A DNA stretch of 64,000 nucleotides from Closterium sp. NIES-65 (Eukaryota; Streptophyta; Zygnematophyceae; Desmidiales; Closteriaceae), in the NCBI GenBank assembly GCA_948144175.1, contig CANXME010000803.1:434001-498000 (forward strand). The letters run 5' to 3'. The first letter of the stretch is position 1, and every line of letters begins with the position of its first letter. The notes below the pieces were generated by a model, which made no database searches, was not told the DNA's origin, and saw only the letters and a program-made list of their open reading frames with translations. Below, piece by piece: positions 32,501 through 41,246 of this stretch. A program made the translations under genes and the position numbers.

Positions 32501-34827
32501 CTGCCGCTGGAGGTGTTGGTGGCGCTGGTGCTGTCGCTGAGGGTGCTGGTGCTGTCCCTGCTGAGTCTGGAGCTACCGCGCGGCCTCGGCCGTACTTCGT
32601 TCCGCTCCTACAGCAGGTTCTTGGTCTTTCTCCTTCGGTAGAGTGTCCACAGCCTGTCCAGTCGCAGTCACTGTTGGAGCCTTCCTCTCCTCTGCCTGCT
32701 CCCTCTCCTTACACTGGTCCTACTGGAGGTCTTGCTGAGCGTCGTGAGCCTGCGTCTCGTCCCGCGTCGCCTGTTCGTGCTGCTCGCGCTAGTGGTCGCG
32801 GTTCGCGTCAGCGTCCTCCTCCTGTCCCTGGCACGCACCGGATGTCTCTGCGTCCGTCCACTGCTCCTCTGCGTGCCCCTTTGCCTTCTCCTCCTGAGTC
32901 CTCTCTTCCTGCGCTTGCCGACCCTAAGTCGGACTCTCTTCGCGCTGCCAGTCCTACTGTCACGCGTCTGCTTGCTACTGTCGTCACTGACCCCTCTTTT
33001 GAGTCCACTGCTGCGTCTGCTCTAGTCGCTGAGCTCGTTGACTTTGCTGCTCGCTGTCGTCTCGACTACGCTGCTGGTCTTGTTGCTGAGTCTGCGTCTG
33101 TCTATCCTCCGTCCGTCGGGGGTGAGTGTGCTCTTGGCACGGACGTCCTAGAGGACAGACAGGAGGAGTTACAGTGTCTAGCGGCTGCTTCACCTCATCT
33201 CGCGTCTGTACTGCTTGCCCCTGAGGGAGACCCGGATGCACTAGACATCCCGACTCCGTGTTCTTACGCGGAGGCCGTAGAGGGTCCCTACTCCTCTCAG
33301 TGGCAGGCAGCTATGGATGCAGAGATGGCTTCCTGGAAGTCCACAGGCACCTACGTTGACGCAGTTCCCCCTCCTGGGGCGAACATCGTCAGTGGCATGT
33401 GGATCTTCCGGGTGAAGCGGCCGCCGGGCTCTCCACCTGTCTTCAAGGCGCGGTACGTTGCTCGTGGCTTCAGTCAGCGGCAGGGAGTTGACTACTTTCA
33501 GACCTTCTCTCCCACCCCGAAGATGACCACTCTTCGGGTGCTGCTGCACATAGCCGCTCAGCGCGACTACGAGCTTCACTCTCTCGACTTCAGCACTGCG
33601 TTCCTGCAGGGTAGCCTGCACGAGGAGATCTGGCTGCGCCGTCCACCTGGCTTCACTGGGACTTTCCCTCCTGGCACCCAGTGGAGCCTCCGACGGCCAG
33701 TCTACGGTCTCCGCCAGGCACCGCGTGAGTGGCACGACACACTGAGGACTACGCTTGCGGCTCTTGGGTTTGCTCCTTCTACTGCTGACCCGTCGCTGTT
33801 TCTGCGCACCGACACTTCACTGCCGCCGTTCTACATCCTCGTGTACGTCGACGACTTGGTCTTTGCCACAGCGGACACTGCTGGACTCGCCTACGTGAAG
33901 TCCGAACTGCTGAAGAGACACACGTGCACAGACCTGGGTGAACTGCGCAGCTACCTTGGCTTGCAGATCACTCGGGACAGAGCACGCCGCACCATTACCT
34001 TGACTCAGTCACACATGGTGCAGCAGGTCCTTCAGCGCTTCGGCTTCACGTACTCCTCGCCTCAGGCCACTCCTCTGCCTACTCGCCACTCACTCTCAGC
34101 TCTGCCTTCGGATGAGTCCGTAGAGTCGAGTGGTCCGTATGCAGAGCTTGTTGGCTGCCTCATGTACCTGATGACCTGCACACGACCTGACCTTGCATAC
34201 CCTCTGAGCATTCTTGCACGCTATGTTGCTCCTGGGAGACACAGACCAGAGCACATGGCTGCAGCGAAGAGGGTATTGCGCTACCTGTGCAGTACGTCGG
34301 GCATGGGGCTTGTGCTTGGAGGGCGGAGTCCAGTGGTCCTTACCGGCCACGCGGACGCTTCTTGGGCTGACGACCAGGCTACGCAGCGGTCGTCACAGGG
34401 TTACACCTTCAGCCTTGGTTCCGGCTCTGTCTCGTGGCGGTCTACTCGCTCGTCTTCGGTTCTCAGCTCCAGTTGTGAGGCTGAGATCTACGCCGGGGCC
34501 ATGGCTGCACAGGAGCTTCGCTGGCTCACCTACCTGCTGACTGACCTTGGAGAGCCGCCTCGTTCTCCTCCAGTGCTGTACGTAGACAACAAGGCCATGC
34601 TGGCCTTGTGTCGAGAGCAGCGCTTGGAGCACAGAACGAAGCACATTGCTCTCCGCTACTTCCTTGCTCGTGAGCTGCAGCAGCGTGGTCAGTTGCGACT
34701 TGCGTACGTGGCCTCTGAGGCCAACACTGCTGATGTGTTCACCAAGGCACTCGCGCCTTGTGATCATCAGCGCTTTTGCACCCAGCTGGGTCTTGTGTCT
34801 GTCTTGCCTCACTTGCTCTCCTCTTGA
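29593..34827 (+). CDS. Copia polyprotein, intact (protease, integrase, RT, RNase H)
   Basis: The frame is open from an upstream stop at 29560. The first AUG is at 29593 (MQPQRRRRESLTPQQLREWY). Order: two PxQLREWY repeats; CSYVIRTG/DAWRTVFGDE region; protease FTLDSGASRSFF (near 30260); pre-integrase WHHRLGHPSL; integrase DVWGPAPVRGQG, LHSDRGGEF, QQNGIAERRI; an Ala/Gly/Glu-rich linker with two REPLSPQELREWFARRW repeats (about 32010 and 32280); RT FKARYVARGFSQ, LDFSTAFLQGSL and catalytic YVDDLVFA; RNase H GHADASWADDQ, SSSCEAEIY, VDNKAML, EHRTKHIALRYFL. All catalytic motifs are present and there is no stop in about 1744 codons. It lacks a recognisable capsid domain. Confidence 0.96.
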   Translation: MQPQRRRRESLTPQQLREWYAGWGCRGGDATPTTTPAASTRGGGQMQLPRPSRVSLTPRQLREWYAQSGGSLSAVRCSYVIRTGTRTGQPCGTRSHTPSRCFARLSDAWRTVFGDEAELPDWVELLRQRVDIYALDYDAILTAMYALPTSADRAGHLCVPPDPGIGPASLATGEAAALGASESPAPGTGAAAALGASESASSGAGEAALSGTALASASLTFTLDSGASRSFFRDRTTLTPLGRPVAVSLADPSGGPILAHFSTVLPCPAAPSGTLSGLYLPSFSTNLVSGADLQDAGVHQFTPASQRVTHCTDARTGRHLATFSRRPGSSLYTLTTESPPVPASGQVAASGQVFAAASRSGPESAPCSCRLLSHETLLWHHRLGHPSLPRLRGMASRVLVSGLPQSLPPLPSGPGPSCVPCVEGRLRAAPHSSQFPPTEAPMQTLHMDVWGPAPVRGQGHERYFLLVVDDYSRYTSVFPLRSKGAVTEVLIDWIREARLQLRRSFGSDFPVLRLHSDRGGEFSSRLLRDYCRAQGIRQTFTLPDSPQQNGIAERRIGMVMDVARTSMMHAAAPHFLWPFAVRYAAHQLNLHPRVSRPAMSPVLLWTGKVGDASAFRVWGSRAFVRDLSADKLSPRAAPCVFLGFPPDAPGWQFYHPSSRRVLSSQDVTFDESVPFYRLFPYRTPSLPPPPDFLVPVPPPVDPLPPQVPAPSGVSQVDTVEPVEVAAESGPAAGAEPGGAAAGGAEPGGAEPGGARPGGAGSGGAEPGGAEPEGATSGAAEPGGAGPGGAEPAPAGPGGSPILPSRREPLSPQELREWFARRWRRAAGAGASSPAEGTAGPGAAGPAGPTGAGATESGGAESGAAEPGGAESGAAVPGGAESGAAEPGVSPAAATRREPLSPQELREWFARRWRSAAGAGASSTVEGAGAAGPGATGPASPTGAGAAEGVGAETTAVCPGGGSAAGAAGGPAAGGVGGAGAVAEGAGAVPAESGATARPRPYFVPLLQQVLGLSPSVECPQPVQSQSLLEPSSPLPAPSPYTGPTGGLAERREPASRPASPVRAARASGRGSRQRPPPVPGTHRMSLRPSTAPLRAPLPSPPESSLPALADPKSDSLRAASPTVTRLLATVVTDPSFESTAASALVAELVDFAARCRLDYAAGLVAESASVYPPSVGGECALGTDVLEDRQEELQCLAAASPHLASVLLAPEGDPDALDIPTPCSYAEAVEGPYSSQWQAAMDAEMASWKSTGTYVDAVPPPGANIVSGMWIFRVKRPPGSPPVFKARYVARGFSQRQGVDYFQTFSPTPKMTTLRVLLHIAAQRDYELHSLDFSTAFLQGSLHEEIWLRRPPGFTGTFPPGTQWSLRRPVYGLRQAPREWHDTLRTTLAALGFAPSTADPSLFLRTDTSLPPFYILVYVDDLVFATADTAGLAYVKSELLKRHTCTDLGELRSYLGLQITRDRARRTITLTQSHMVQQVLQRFGFTYSSPQATPLPTRHSLSALPSDESVESSGPYAELVGCLMYLMTCTRPDLAYPLSILARYVAPGRHRPEHMAAAKRVLRYLCSTSGMGLVLGGRSPVVLTGHADASWADDQATQRSSQGYTFSLGSGSVSWRSTRSSSVLSSSCEAEIYAGAMAAQELRWLTYLLTDLGEPPRSPPVLYVDNKAMLALCREQRLEHRTKHIALRYFLARELQQRGQLRLAYVASEANTADVFTKALAPCDHQRFCTQLGLVSVLPHLLSS

Positions 34828-35033
34828 CTTTACTTGTACTGTGACATATATATATACCTGCTCTTGCTTGTCTAGTTTTATATATATGTCTGTACTCCTG
34901 TATGTGAACTGGCCTCTGGCCCTGCTCTTGTGCTCGGACTGTGTGGTGACTTTGTGATCCACCCTGAGCTTGCTTTGCTTTGCTTGACTGGTCTTGTGAC
35001 CCCTTGTTCTCCCCCACTTTGCCTATGGGGGTG

Positions 35034-35165
35034 TGTCAAACATTATATATGTTATACTTGTGTAGGCTACAGTGGGTTAGCCTATAGGGGGTACACAATT
35101 CTAGGGTTTACTACTTGTACTCTTTTCACTTCTAGTTCATCCATTCCTGTTCGCTTATTCTCACA
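35034..35165 (+). repeat. 3' LTR of the intact copia
   Basis: Identical to 28392-28523 by direct comparison. Confidence 0.95.
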
Positions 35166-35308
35166 TGGTATAGAGCGGGTCCTTCTACGGACCGTTTTTT
35201 TTTTGGGCCCACCGAAGCGCCCCCCGAGGCGCGATCTTTTTTTTTTAGCGACCCCTCGGGTCGCCATTTCCCCTGCGGCCCCGCCGCCTTCACTGACGCG
35301 GCCCCGCC
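35166..35308 (+). repeat. Duplicate copia leader fragment after the 3' LTR
   Basis: A copy of 28524-28668 apart from two shorter T tracts. It includes the primer site and all three hairpins, and ends at ...GCGGCCCCGCC where LINE A sequence (GACCATC) begins. Confidence 0.92.
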
Positions 35309-38300
35309 GACCATCTTTGTCGAAACTGATGTAGAAACTTTGCGGCATAGTATGATTTTGAGTCGGCGTTGAAGTGCCGCCGAGCCGCCGTATCTGCCAA
35401 CAGCTTCAGGAAGGTGGGTACTTCCGCGCATGGGCAGCCATAGGTGTCGACCGCCAGAGGGAAAAAGCCAACCGTCTCCGGCCGGTTGGCGTAGTGCTGG
35501 ATCTTCTTATCCGCTTGTTCCCGTGCCGCCCATCCCCTGCCTTTCTGCGCCTCTGGGTCCCTCGTGCTTATGGGATCCGTGATAGTGACATCACACACAT
35601 ATACCGCCCCACTGCTACGATCCGTCATGGTGAAGTCGGCGGTTTGTTCCTCGATGGGGCAATGAGCGGCCGACTCGCTGTGGACAATGAAACCTGCGTG
35701 CTGCGCCATGCTGATGCATGCATCCCGCAGCTCGTTGTGACTGTTAATGCGGTGTTTGCCCAAACCGCAGCGCAAGAGATGGTTCGGCAGACGGGGGTCA
35801 GTGATAGCCGTTTTGTCCGCGCAGTCACAATTCTTAGGAGTCGAGAAGGGGAGAGCTAGGCGGAATTTGATGGAGTTAGCGAAGTGGACGGGGCCCATCC
35901 GCCTAGTCGCTTCGATAGGTATCGCGGTCAGCCAATCCCCGGTGCCGTACCCCGTCAGCGAAAACATGCGCTGAGTGTGGCCGGAGAGTGGGTTCAATCG
36001 CATGTGCCTGGTTGCCTGGACCTGTACGGCGTATCTGCTGCCGTGCACCTGCAGCCCAAGGACGTGTTGGAGACGTATGTCCGATCGCTCCAACCGCTCC
36101 TTTTCCAGTATCTCCCGGGCGTCTGTCGGCAGCGCTTCCTCGCACCCCTTCACCCAAACGTGAAGGCGCGTGCTGGTATCCCGCGGTATGAGCATGTGGT
36201 CCCGTGCCTGCTTCAGTGCATTCCCATCGCACAGCGTGAGGTCGTTGAGAAACAGCGCCGCCTGGGTGAAGCTCGCGGCAAAACCGTAGACCCCCTCAAT
36301 CAAGGGGTTCGTGATGCCTAGCCCTCCTAATGACGGCGGCAGTGACGCTTGCTCCCAAACCCTCGTCTGCTCCGAATGGCTGGTCGGCATGCGGATGTCG
36401 CAGGCGGTAAGGAGCGTGGTGAGGAGGTCCATGCCCCACTGGCTCCATTTGTCGCGGGGTAGAAGATTCAGGGGCGTCGTCCGGGTCAAGTACGCGACAC
36501 GCCTCGATATGCATCGCGTGATAAGTAGTGATGCGACCTGGGGATCCGTTCGTTCGATGAGCCTCAACGGCTTCGCCATGTCAGCCAACTGCTCCGCCAG
36601 AAAAGAAGCGGCGTCGTCGTCCGGTCCAAGGAAACTGCCCAGTAGCTGGACGCCGTCGTTTGAAAACGGCACTCCGGGGGGTAAGTGCGGTGCTTGTATC
36701 GTACTGGAGCTCCACGCAGCACATTTTCGTGGGTTGTGCTCAAGCCCCAGGAGTGACAATTTGTCGGTGAAGTACGAAAATGCTGCTACAGTGTCTCTTT
36801 GTTCCCCGATGAACGTCACGTCATCCGCATACGCCAAACACAGTACCCCGGGGTGTGTGTCCGCCGTATCGTAGAGCGTGGCATGTATTCCAGCTGCAAA
36901 TAGCAGCGGGCCTAGTGGGTCCCCCTGGCGAACACCGCGTTCGCTTCGCAGTGGTTCGGAATCGAAGGTTGCATCTAGGATCAGCTGCGATGGGTTACCG
37001 TACGTGAACCTGACGAGCGGCAGCAGCGGCGAGAGGGTGGGGGTTTGTAACGCGGTGGCGATGGCTTTTCGCGAGATACTGTTGAATGCGTTCCTGATGT
37101 CTGCTTGTAGCACGAGGCTGTCGGGGCGAGCGTCCAAGAAAGCCCTGGCCGCGTGGATCACTGTCTCGGCGCCACCTGGCACTGCCACGCCGTACTGTAG
37201 AGGAAGGAAGAATTCGCGAGCTGCTTCCCCCATTGCCAGCAGGGCTGCCTTGGCTGCTAGCCTCGTCAGGCATTCGCCAATCGCGATTGGCCGAGCGCCC
37301 CCCCCTGGTTTGGCCAAGGCAATGAGGCGCGACGCGGTTAACAAATTCGCCACCGTGTCTGGCAAATTGCCTCCCAGAATTGTGTTAACCAGGGCGTGCA
37401 GATGGGTGCTGACCAGCGCATTTGTTATCGCCGAGTCGCGCAAATGCTCAAATGTCATTCCCGACGGCCCAGCTCCAACTCCATTTTCGCACCTGCCCAA
37501 CAGCTTAGCGAAATCCGCGTGGGTGATGGAAATCGTTGACTTCTCCGGTGTCGACCAGATCACCTCTTCGTCGACAGCTGGTGGGTGCTTCTGGCGCAGT
37601 TCATCCAAGATTTCGGGGCTGGGCGTGCAGACAGGCGTTGACTCCAATGCAAGAACGGCTCGTCGTAGGCTGCCACGTTTCGCCAGCCCTTCGGCCCGTT
37701 TGATTACTCCCGTCACGTCTGGCCTGTGCCGGGGCGGGGGTGGCGCGTTGACTGCAGCAATCGTGTCCAGGTACAGTTGCTCCCATTCGCCACGTTGGAA
37801 GGCTCGCAGCCGGGCCTTGACTTTCGGCCAGTCCGGTCGTTGCGGCGAGGTTTGGCGAAGGGTCAGGCGCGGGAGAAATAGCAACAGACGCCAACCTGTT
37901 TCCGACTCCGGGTTTCGGGAGAGATGCTGTAACGGCGTCAGTAACACTAGCGAGAACAGCTGACACAGGTTTGGCGGTAAGCGCCGCGACAGCGGGGGCT
38001 GACGACTATCGCTCAAAGCTGCGACATCCCAATCCCCTACCGCAGCGAACAGGTCTGTTCGCTTCGCCAGTTCCTCAGACGAAAAATAGCGGGGGGCCGA
38101 AGCGGCCTGTCGTGGTGCAGCCCCCCTACTCGCGGCCCGATTTCGCCGGGCCTGACTCGGTCCCGCTGGTGAGGCGAATGTTGGAGGCTCTACCGTCCGA
38201 TCAGCATCGTGCGGCGTGCGTGCCTCCTGGAGCGGTTGTGCTCGTGCTATCCTGGCCCCGGCTTCTCTTCTCCCAGAGCTCACCCTCATCTCGTCCCTTT

Positions 38301-38667
38301 CCTCCTCCCCTTCATCCTCGCTATCCGGCGTGGCGTCTCTCCTATAAGAGGGGTCCATTCTCTCGTCGTCTTCGTCTGCTGATTGTAGGTTGTTTAAAGC
38401 CACACGTGCTGCTGCTTGGTATCCGTTCTCTGGGCCCCCGCCGACTCCGCTTCCTGCTACGTGGTTCGTCCCGCGTGCTCCTCGCGTCCGAGATGGTGGT
38501 GATTGCCGGGGCTGATGAGCCGTCGCCAGAGCGCGTTGTCGCCTGGTCGGCTGTTGTCGCCAGGCCTCAGTCGGGACTCGAAAAGGGGACCACGGCGACG
38601 AAACCCCCTCTACCGCCTGCTCCGAACGCCGGGACAACAGTCTCTGAAAGGACTCCTCTCCACGCAC
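35290..38667 (-). CDS. LINE A RT-endonuclease ORF, 3' end displaced by copia
   Basis: A 1125-codon frame on the - strand. N-terminus: RGEESFQRLLSR and GGGPENGYQAAAR, shared by all copies. RT: LIALAKPGGGARPIAIGE, motif A QADIRNAFNSISR, motif B GVRQGDPLGPLLFAAGIH, motif C CLAYADDVTFIG. Then a C-x-C-x13-H-x3-C cluster (CDCADKTAITDP...NHLLRC) and a restriction-like endonuclease pattern (AD-x14-DVTI...ADKK). The C-terminus diverges after HQFRQRWS because the copia lies there; the true last ~35 codons are at 28255-28391. The codon at 38667 is GTG; there is no in-frame AUG until about residue 110, although the frame is open upstream to 38766. Confidence 0.88.
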   Translation of the reverse strand: MRGEESFQRLLSRRSEQAVEGVSSPWSPFRVPTEAWRQQPTRRQRALATAHQPRQSPPSRTRGARGTNHVAGSGVGGGPENGYQAAARVALNNLQSADEDDERMDPSYRRDATPDSEDEGEEERDEMRVSSGRREAGARIARAQPLQEARTPHDADRTVEPPTFASPAGPSQARRNRAASRGAAPRQAASAPRYFSSEELAKRTDLFAAVGDWDVAALSDSRQPPLSRRLPPNLCQLFSLVLLTPLQHLSRNPESETGWRLLLFLPRLTLRQTSPQRPDWPKVKARLRAFQRGEWEQLYLDTIAAVNAPPPPRHRPDVTGVIKRAEGLAKRGSLRRAVLALESTPVCTPSPEILDELRQKHPPAVDEEVIWSTPEKSTISITHADFAKLLGRCENGVGAGPSGMTFEHLRDSAITNALVSTHLHALVNTILGGNLPDTVANLLTASRLIALAKPGGGARPIAIGECLTRLAAKAALLAMGEAAREFFLPLQYGVAVPGGAETVIHAARAFLDARPDSLVLQADIRNAFNSISRKAIATALQTPTLSPLLPLVRFTYGNPSQLILDATFDSEPLRSERGVRQGDPLGPLLFAAGIHATLYDTADTHPGVLCLAYADDVTFIGEQRDTVAAFSYFTDKLSLLGLEHNPRKCAAWSSSTIQAPHLPPGVPFSNDGVQLLGSFLGPDDDAASFLAEQLADMAKPLRLIERTDPQVASLLITRCISRRVAYLTRTTPLNLLPRDKWSQWGMDLLTTLLTACDIRMPTSHSEQTRVWEQASLPPSLGGLGITNPLIEGVYGFAASFTQAALFLNDLTLCDGNALKQARDHMLIPRDTSTRLHVWVKGCEEALPTDAREILEKERLERSDIRLQHVLGLQVHGSRYAVQVQATRHMRLNPLSGHTQRMFSLTGYGTGDWLTAIPIEATRRMGPVHFANSIKFRLALPFSTPKNCDCADKTAITDPRLPNHLLRCGLGKHRINSHNELRDACISMAQHAGFIVHSESAAHCPIEEQTADFTMTDRSSGAVYVCDVTITDPISTRDPEAQKGRGWAAREQADKKIQHYANRPETVGFFPLAVDTYGCPCAEVPTFLKLLADTAARRHFNADSKSYYAAKFLHQFRQRWSAGPRQ

Positions 38668-39899
38668 CCGTGGCTCCGCAAGGCGTGGCAGCGGCTGGCC
38701 CGTCTGCTCCGCCTGCGGCTCCCGTGCTCCCTGCCCTCGTGGTGGCAGCGGAGGCTTCTCTGTCTGCTAGGGTGGCTGCTGCAATGCCTGCCCCTGCACT
38801 TGGCGCGGTCGTTGTCCCGGCCGTGTCTGTTCCCGGCGTGTCTGCGCCGCCGTCTTCTTCTTCCCCGAGGGCGGTGTCCTCCACCACTGTCTCCCCTGCT
38901 CCGGTGGTTGCTCCTCCTGGCGCGAAACCGGCGGCACCTGCTCAACTGCAGGCGGCCCTTGCAGCGCAGCCGTCTCGTCTTCCGTCGCCGGATTGCCGAT
39001 CGTCTCGCCCTCATTCCCCCTCGCCTCCTCAGGAACGCAAGTCGTCTCGTCGCCGTCGTGACTCTCCCCGGCGGTACCAGGAGCGGCCTCGCTGGCCTGC
39101 TTGGCCCGGTGGTCAAGGGGACTGGAGGGGTCCCCGCGGGCGCGGTGGTGGTGGGGGGTACCGCCCGCCGGTGACGATGGCCGATCTTCAGCGGGAGGTG
39201 TCCCGGGCCGTTCGCGAGGAGAGGGCGGCGCAAGGCCAGAGCAGTTCGTCGCGGGCTGCGCCGGCTCCCGAGGCTCCTCGTCCGCCTGTGTCTCCTGCCG
39301 TCCCTCCGCCGACCGGTCTACTTCCTTCCTCTGTCCTCGTCCCGTCTGCTCCGTCTCCTTCCGTCTCGGCGCCTGCTCCTGGGTCACGCCTGCAGTTGCC
39401 CCCGGTTCCGCCTGTTTCGGGGGTGGAGTTTGTTGCCGCTGGGGATGGCACTGCGGCTCTGCGTTCGCACCTTGCTGCTGCTGATGCGCCGCTGCTATTT
39501 CTGTCCGAGGCGCTGCAGCCTCCGCAGACGCGAGTTCCGGCAGCAACTCTTGGCCAGCTCCACCGACTGGCGGAGAGCCTCCACGCGTTGCTGCTGATCC
39601 AGGTTCTTGCTCACTCGTCTCTCCCCGTGATTCCTGAGGAGACGTTCCGCGGCCGCCAGCGTGACACGTGCTTGGACGCGGCAGACCAGCTCGCGACGCT
39701 GTTGGCACCCGTGTTGGCTGAGCCCGCGGAGGGAGGCGCTGCTGCTGCGGGACAGCTTGACGATGCTGTCCGGGGCCTGAGGAGGCACTTGCGCGCTGGA
39801 TCTGGAGCCGCGGCGATCGGCGCAAGCACAATTGTGGTCCGGGAGCTGTGGCGCTCCCTGACGGGCATTCTCCATGCCCTTGGAGCTCACCGCCTGTAG
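38493..39899 (+). CDS. LINE A opposite-strand ORF (basic, ORF1/gag-like, unknown)
   Basis: A 468-residue frame from ATG (MVVIAGADEPSPE) on the strand opposite RT. It has a Pro/Ala-rich first half; an Arg/Ser-rich stretch (SSRRRRDSPRR); Gly-rich GQGDWRGPRGRGGGGGYR; the conserved segment TMADLQREVSRAVREERAAQ; GVEFVAAGDG; and an Ala/Leu-rich helical C-terminus (LGQLHRLAESLHALLLIQV, CLDAADQLATLLAPVL, VVRELWRSLTGILHALGAHR). Differences from the other copies over the last two thirds are mostly third-position and synonymous in this frame. The first 60 codons overlap the RT frame, where the RT strand looks constrained instead, so the start is uncertain. No known domain was recognised. Confidence 0.65.
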   Translation: MVVIAGADEPSPERVVAWSAVVARPQSGLEKGTTATKPPLPPAPNAGTTVSERTPLHAPVAPQGVAAAGPSAPPAAPVLPALVVAAEASLSARVAAAMPAPALGAVVVPAVSVPGVSAPPSSSSPRAVSSTTVSPAPVVAPPGAKPAAPAQLQAALAAQPSRLPSPDCRSSRPHSPSPPQERKSSRRRRDSPRRYQERPRWPAWPGGQGDWRGPRGRGGGGGYRPPVTMADLQREVSRAVREERAAQGQSSSSRAAPAPEAPRPPVSPAVPPPTGLLPSSVLVPSAPSPSVSAPAPGSRLQLPPVPPVSGVEFVAAGDGTAALRSHLAAADAPLLFLSEALQPPQTRVPAATLGQLHRLAESLHALLLIQVLAHSSLPVIPEETFRGRQRDTCLDAADQLATLLAPVLAEPAEGGAAAAGQLDDAVRGLRRHLRAGSGAAAIGASTIVVRELWRSLTGILHALGAHRL

Positions 39900-40100
39900 G
39901 CGCGGGCTCTTCTTGCACTGTTGGGGCAGCTTGCACTGCTTGACGCGGACGGGATGTGGCGGCCGCGTGCCCCTGGAGCTCACCGCTGCTGGTTGCGGGC
40001 TCCTCTTGCTCCATGTATCTCTTAGGCCTCTGTGGAGTGATGCATGCTTGTGTATTTTCCTATAGTTGCTTATGTTGCTGTTTTCCTTGCCGCCCTTCAC

Positions 40101-40152
40101 GCGCGGCCGAAGGCCGCGCTATCGAGCGTCGGCCGCCGAAGGCGGCCGGCGC
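40101..40152 (-). promoter_or_regulatory. Twin C(UUCG)G hairpins, LINE A
   Basis: GCGCGGCC-GAA-GGCCGCGC (40101-40119) and GCGTCGGCCGCC-GAA-GGCGGCCGGCGC (40126-40152, one mismatch). Read on the RT strand both loops become C(UUCG)G, the extra-stable tetraloop. Equivalent pairs occur in copies B, C and D, and one remains in E. Confidence 0.85.
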
Positions 40153-40156
40153 GAGC

Positions 40157-40685
40157 CGCTCGGTTAGGAGGGCACACGAACTATGAAACGAATAATGAGG
40201 CACCAGGAACAGATCCTAGGGCCTTTATACTAGGCTGGAGGTGGCTGGAGAGGCTAAGGACTAGGTCTCTCTCTCTCTCTCTCTCTCCTCTCTCTCCCGC
40301 TCGGTTAGGAGGGCACACGAACTATGAAACGAATAATGGTGCACCAGGAACAGATCCTAGGGCCTTTATACTAGGCTGGAGGTGGCTGGAGAGGCTAAGG
40401 ACTAGGTCTCTCTCTCTCTCTCTCTCTCCTCTCTCTCCCGCTCGGTTAGGAGGGCACACGAACTATGAAACGAATAATGAGGCACCAGGAACAGATCCTA
40501 GGGCCTTTATACTAGGCTGGAGGTGGCTGGAGAGGCTAAGGACTAGGTCTCTCTCTCTCTCTCTCTCTCCTCTCTCTCCCGCTCGGTTAGGAGGGCACAC
40601 GAACTATGAAACGAATAATGAGGCACCAGGAACAGATCCTAGGGCCTTTATACTAGGCTGGAGGTGGCTGGAGAGGCTAAGGACT

Positions 40686-40720
<35 letters not shown>

Positions 40721-40832
40721 CTCTCCCGCTCGGTTAGGAGGGCACACGAACTATGAAACGAATAATGAGGCGCCAGGAACAGATCCTAGGGCCTTTATAC
40801 TAGGCTGGAGGTGGCTGGAGAGGCTAAGGACT

Positions 40833-40927
<95 letters not shown>

Positions 40928-41039
40928 CTCTCCCGCTCGGTTAGGAGGGCACACGAACTATGAAACGAATAATGAGGCACCAGGAACAGATCCTAGGGCC
41001 TTTATACTAGGCTGGAGGTGGCTGGAGAGGCTAAGGACT

Positions 41040-41135
<96 letters not shown>
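40157..41135 (-). repeat. Six tandem promoter monomers with (CT)n, LINE A 5' end
   Basis: Units start at 40157, 40298, 40439, 40580, 40727 and 40934. They are 141-207 bp; size differences come from the (CT)n tail. Each has CGCTCGGTTAGGAGGGCAC at its left and a - strand TATAAAGG (e.g. 40222-40229) at its centre. They lie at the 5' end of the RT strand. They read as LSLSLS repeats in one frame, which is not coding. Confidence 0.9.
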
Positions 41136-41136
<1 letters not shown>

Positions 41137-41246
41137 ATGGTCCTTGTATTGATATAGCAGGAAAGTACAAGCATGCATGGTATAAGGGCCTAGGTAACCA
41201 ACAAACAAAGCCAACCAGTCACACAACTACCACACCGTCACACACT

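Larger units (their letters stand above)
28392..35308 (+). mobile_element. Intact copia element with an extra partial leader at its right end
   Basis: Identical 132-bp LTRs lie at 28392-28523 and 35034-35165 (TGTCAAACATTATATATG...CTCACA). The primer site TGGTATAGAGCGGG follows the first. The same primer site and 143 bp of leader also follow the second LTR (35166-35308), differing only in T-tract length, before LINE A resumes. No target duplication is present. Confidence 0.93.
28161..41135 (-). mobile_element. Non-LTR element copy A (split by the intact copia)
   Basis: The 3' end (28161-28391: AATGGTCCTTGTATTG..., then the C-terminal codons of the ORF) is separated from the body (35309-41135) by the copia at 28392-35308. 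The two sides rejoin as GGGCCCTTTG / GACCATCTTTGTCG, compared with GGGCCCTTTG, about 10 bp, then GACCA in copies C-E. Order along the + strand: RT ORF (-), opposite-strand ORF (+), twin hairpins, six promoter monomers. The right boundary is the (CT)n next to copy B. Confidence 0.85.

Noticed and set aside
36878..37963. 361-codon + strand ORF opposite the RT core of LINE A (and its equivalent at 42736-43812 in B)
   Set aside because: In the RT core the - strand motifs (NAFNS, YADD, GVRQGDP) are conserved, so this is a mirror of RT codon bias. It was kept apart from the opposite-strand ORF further right, which has its own third-position signal.
40157..41135. Regular spacing of the LINE A monomers as a possible CRISPR array
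   Set aside because: Units are 141-207 bp with TATA and (CT)n, there are no unique spacers, and the genome is eukaryotic.
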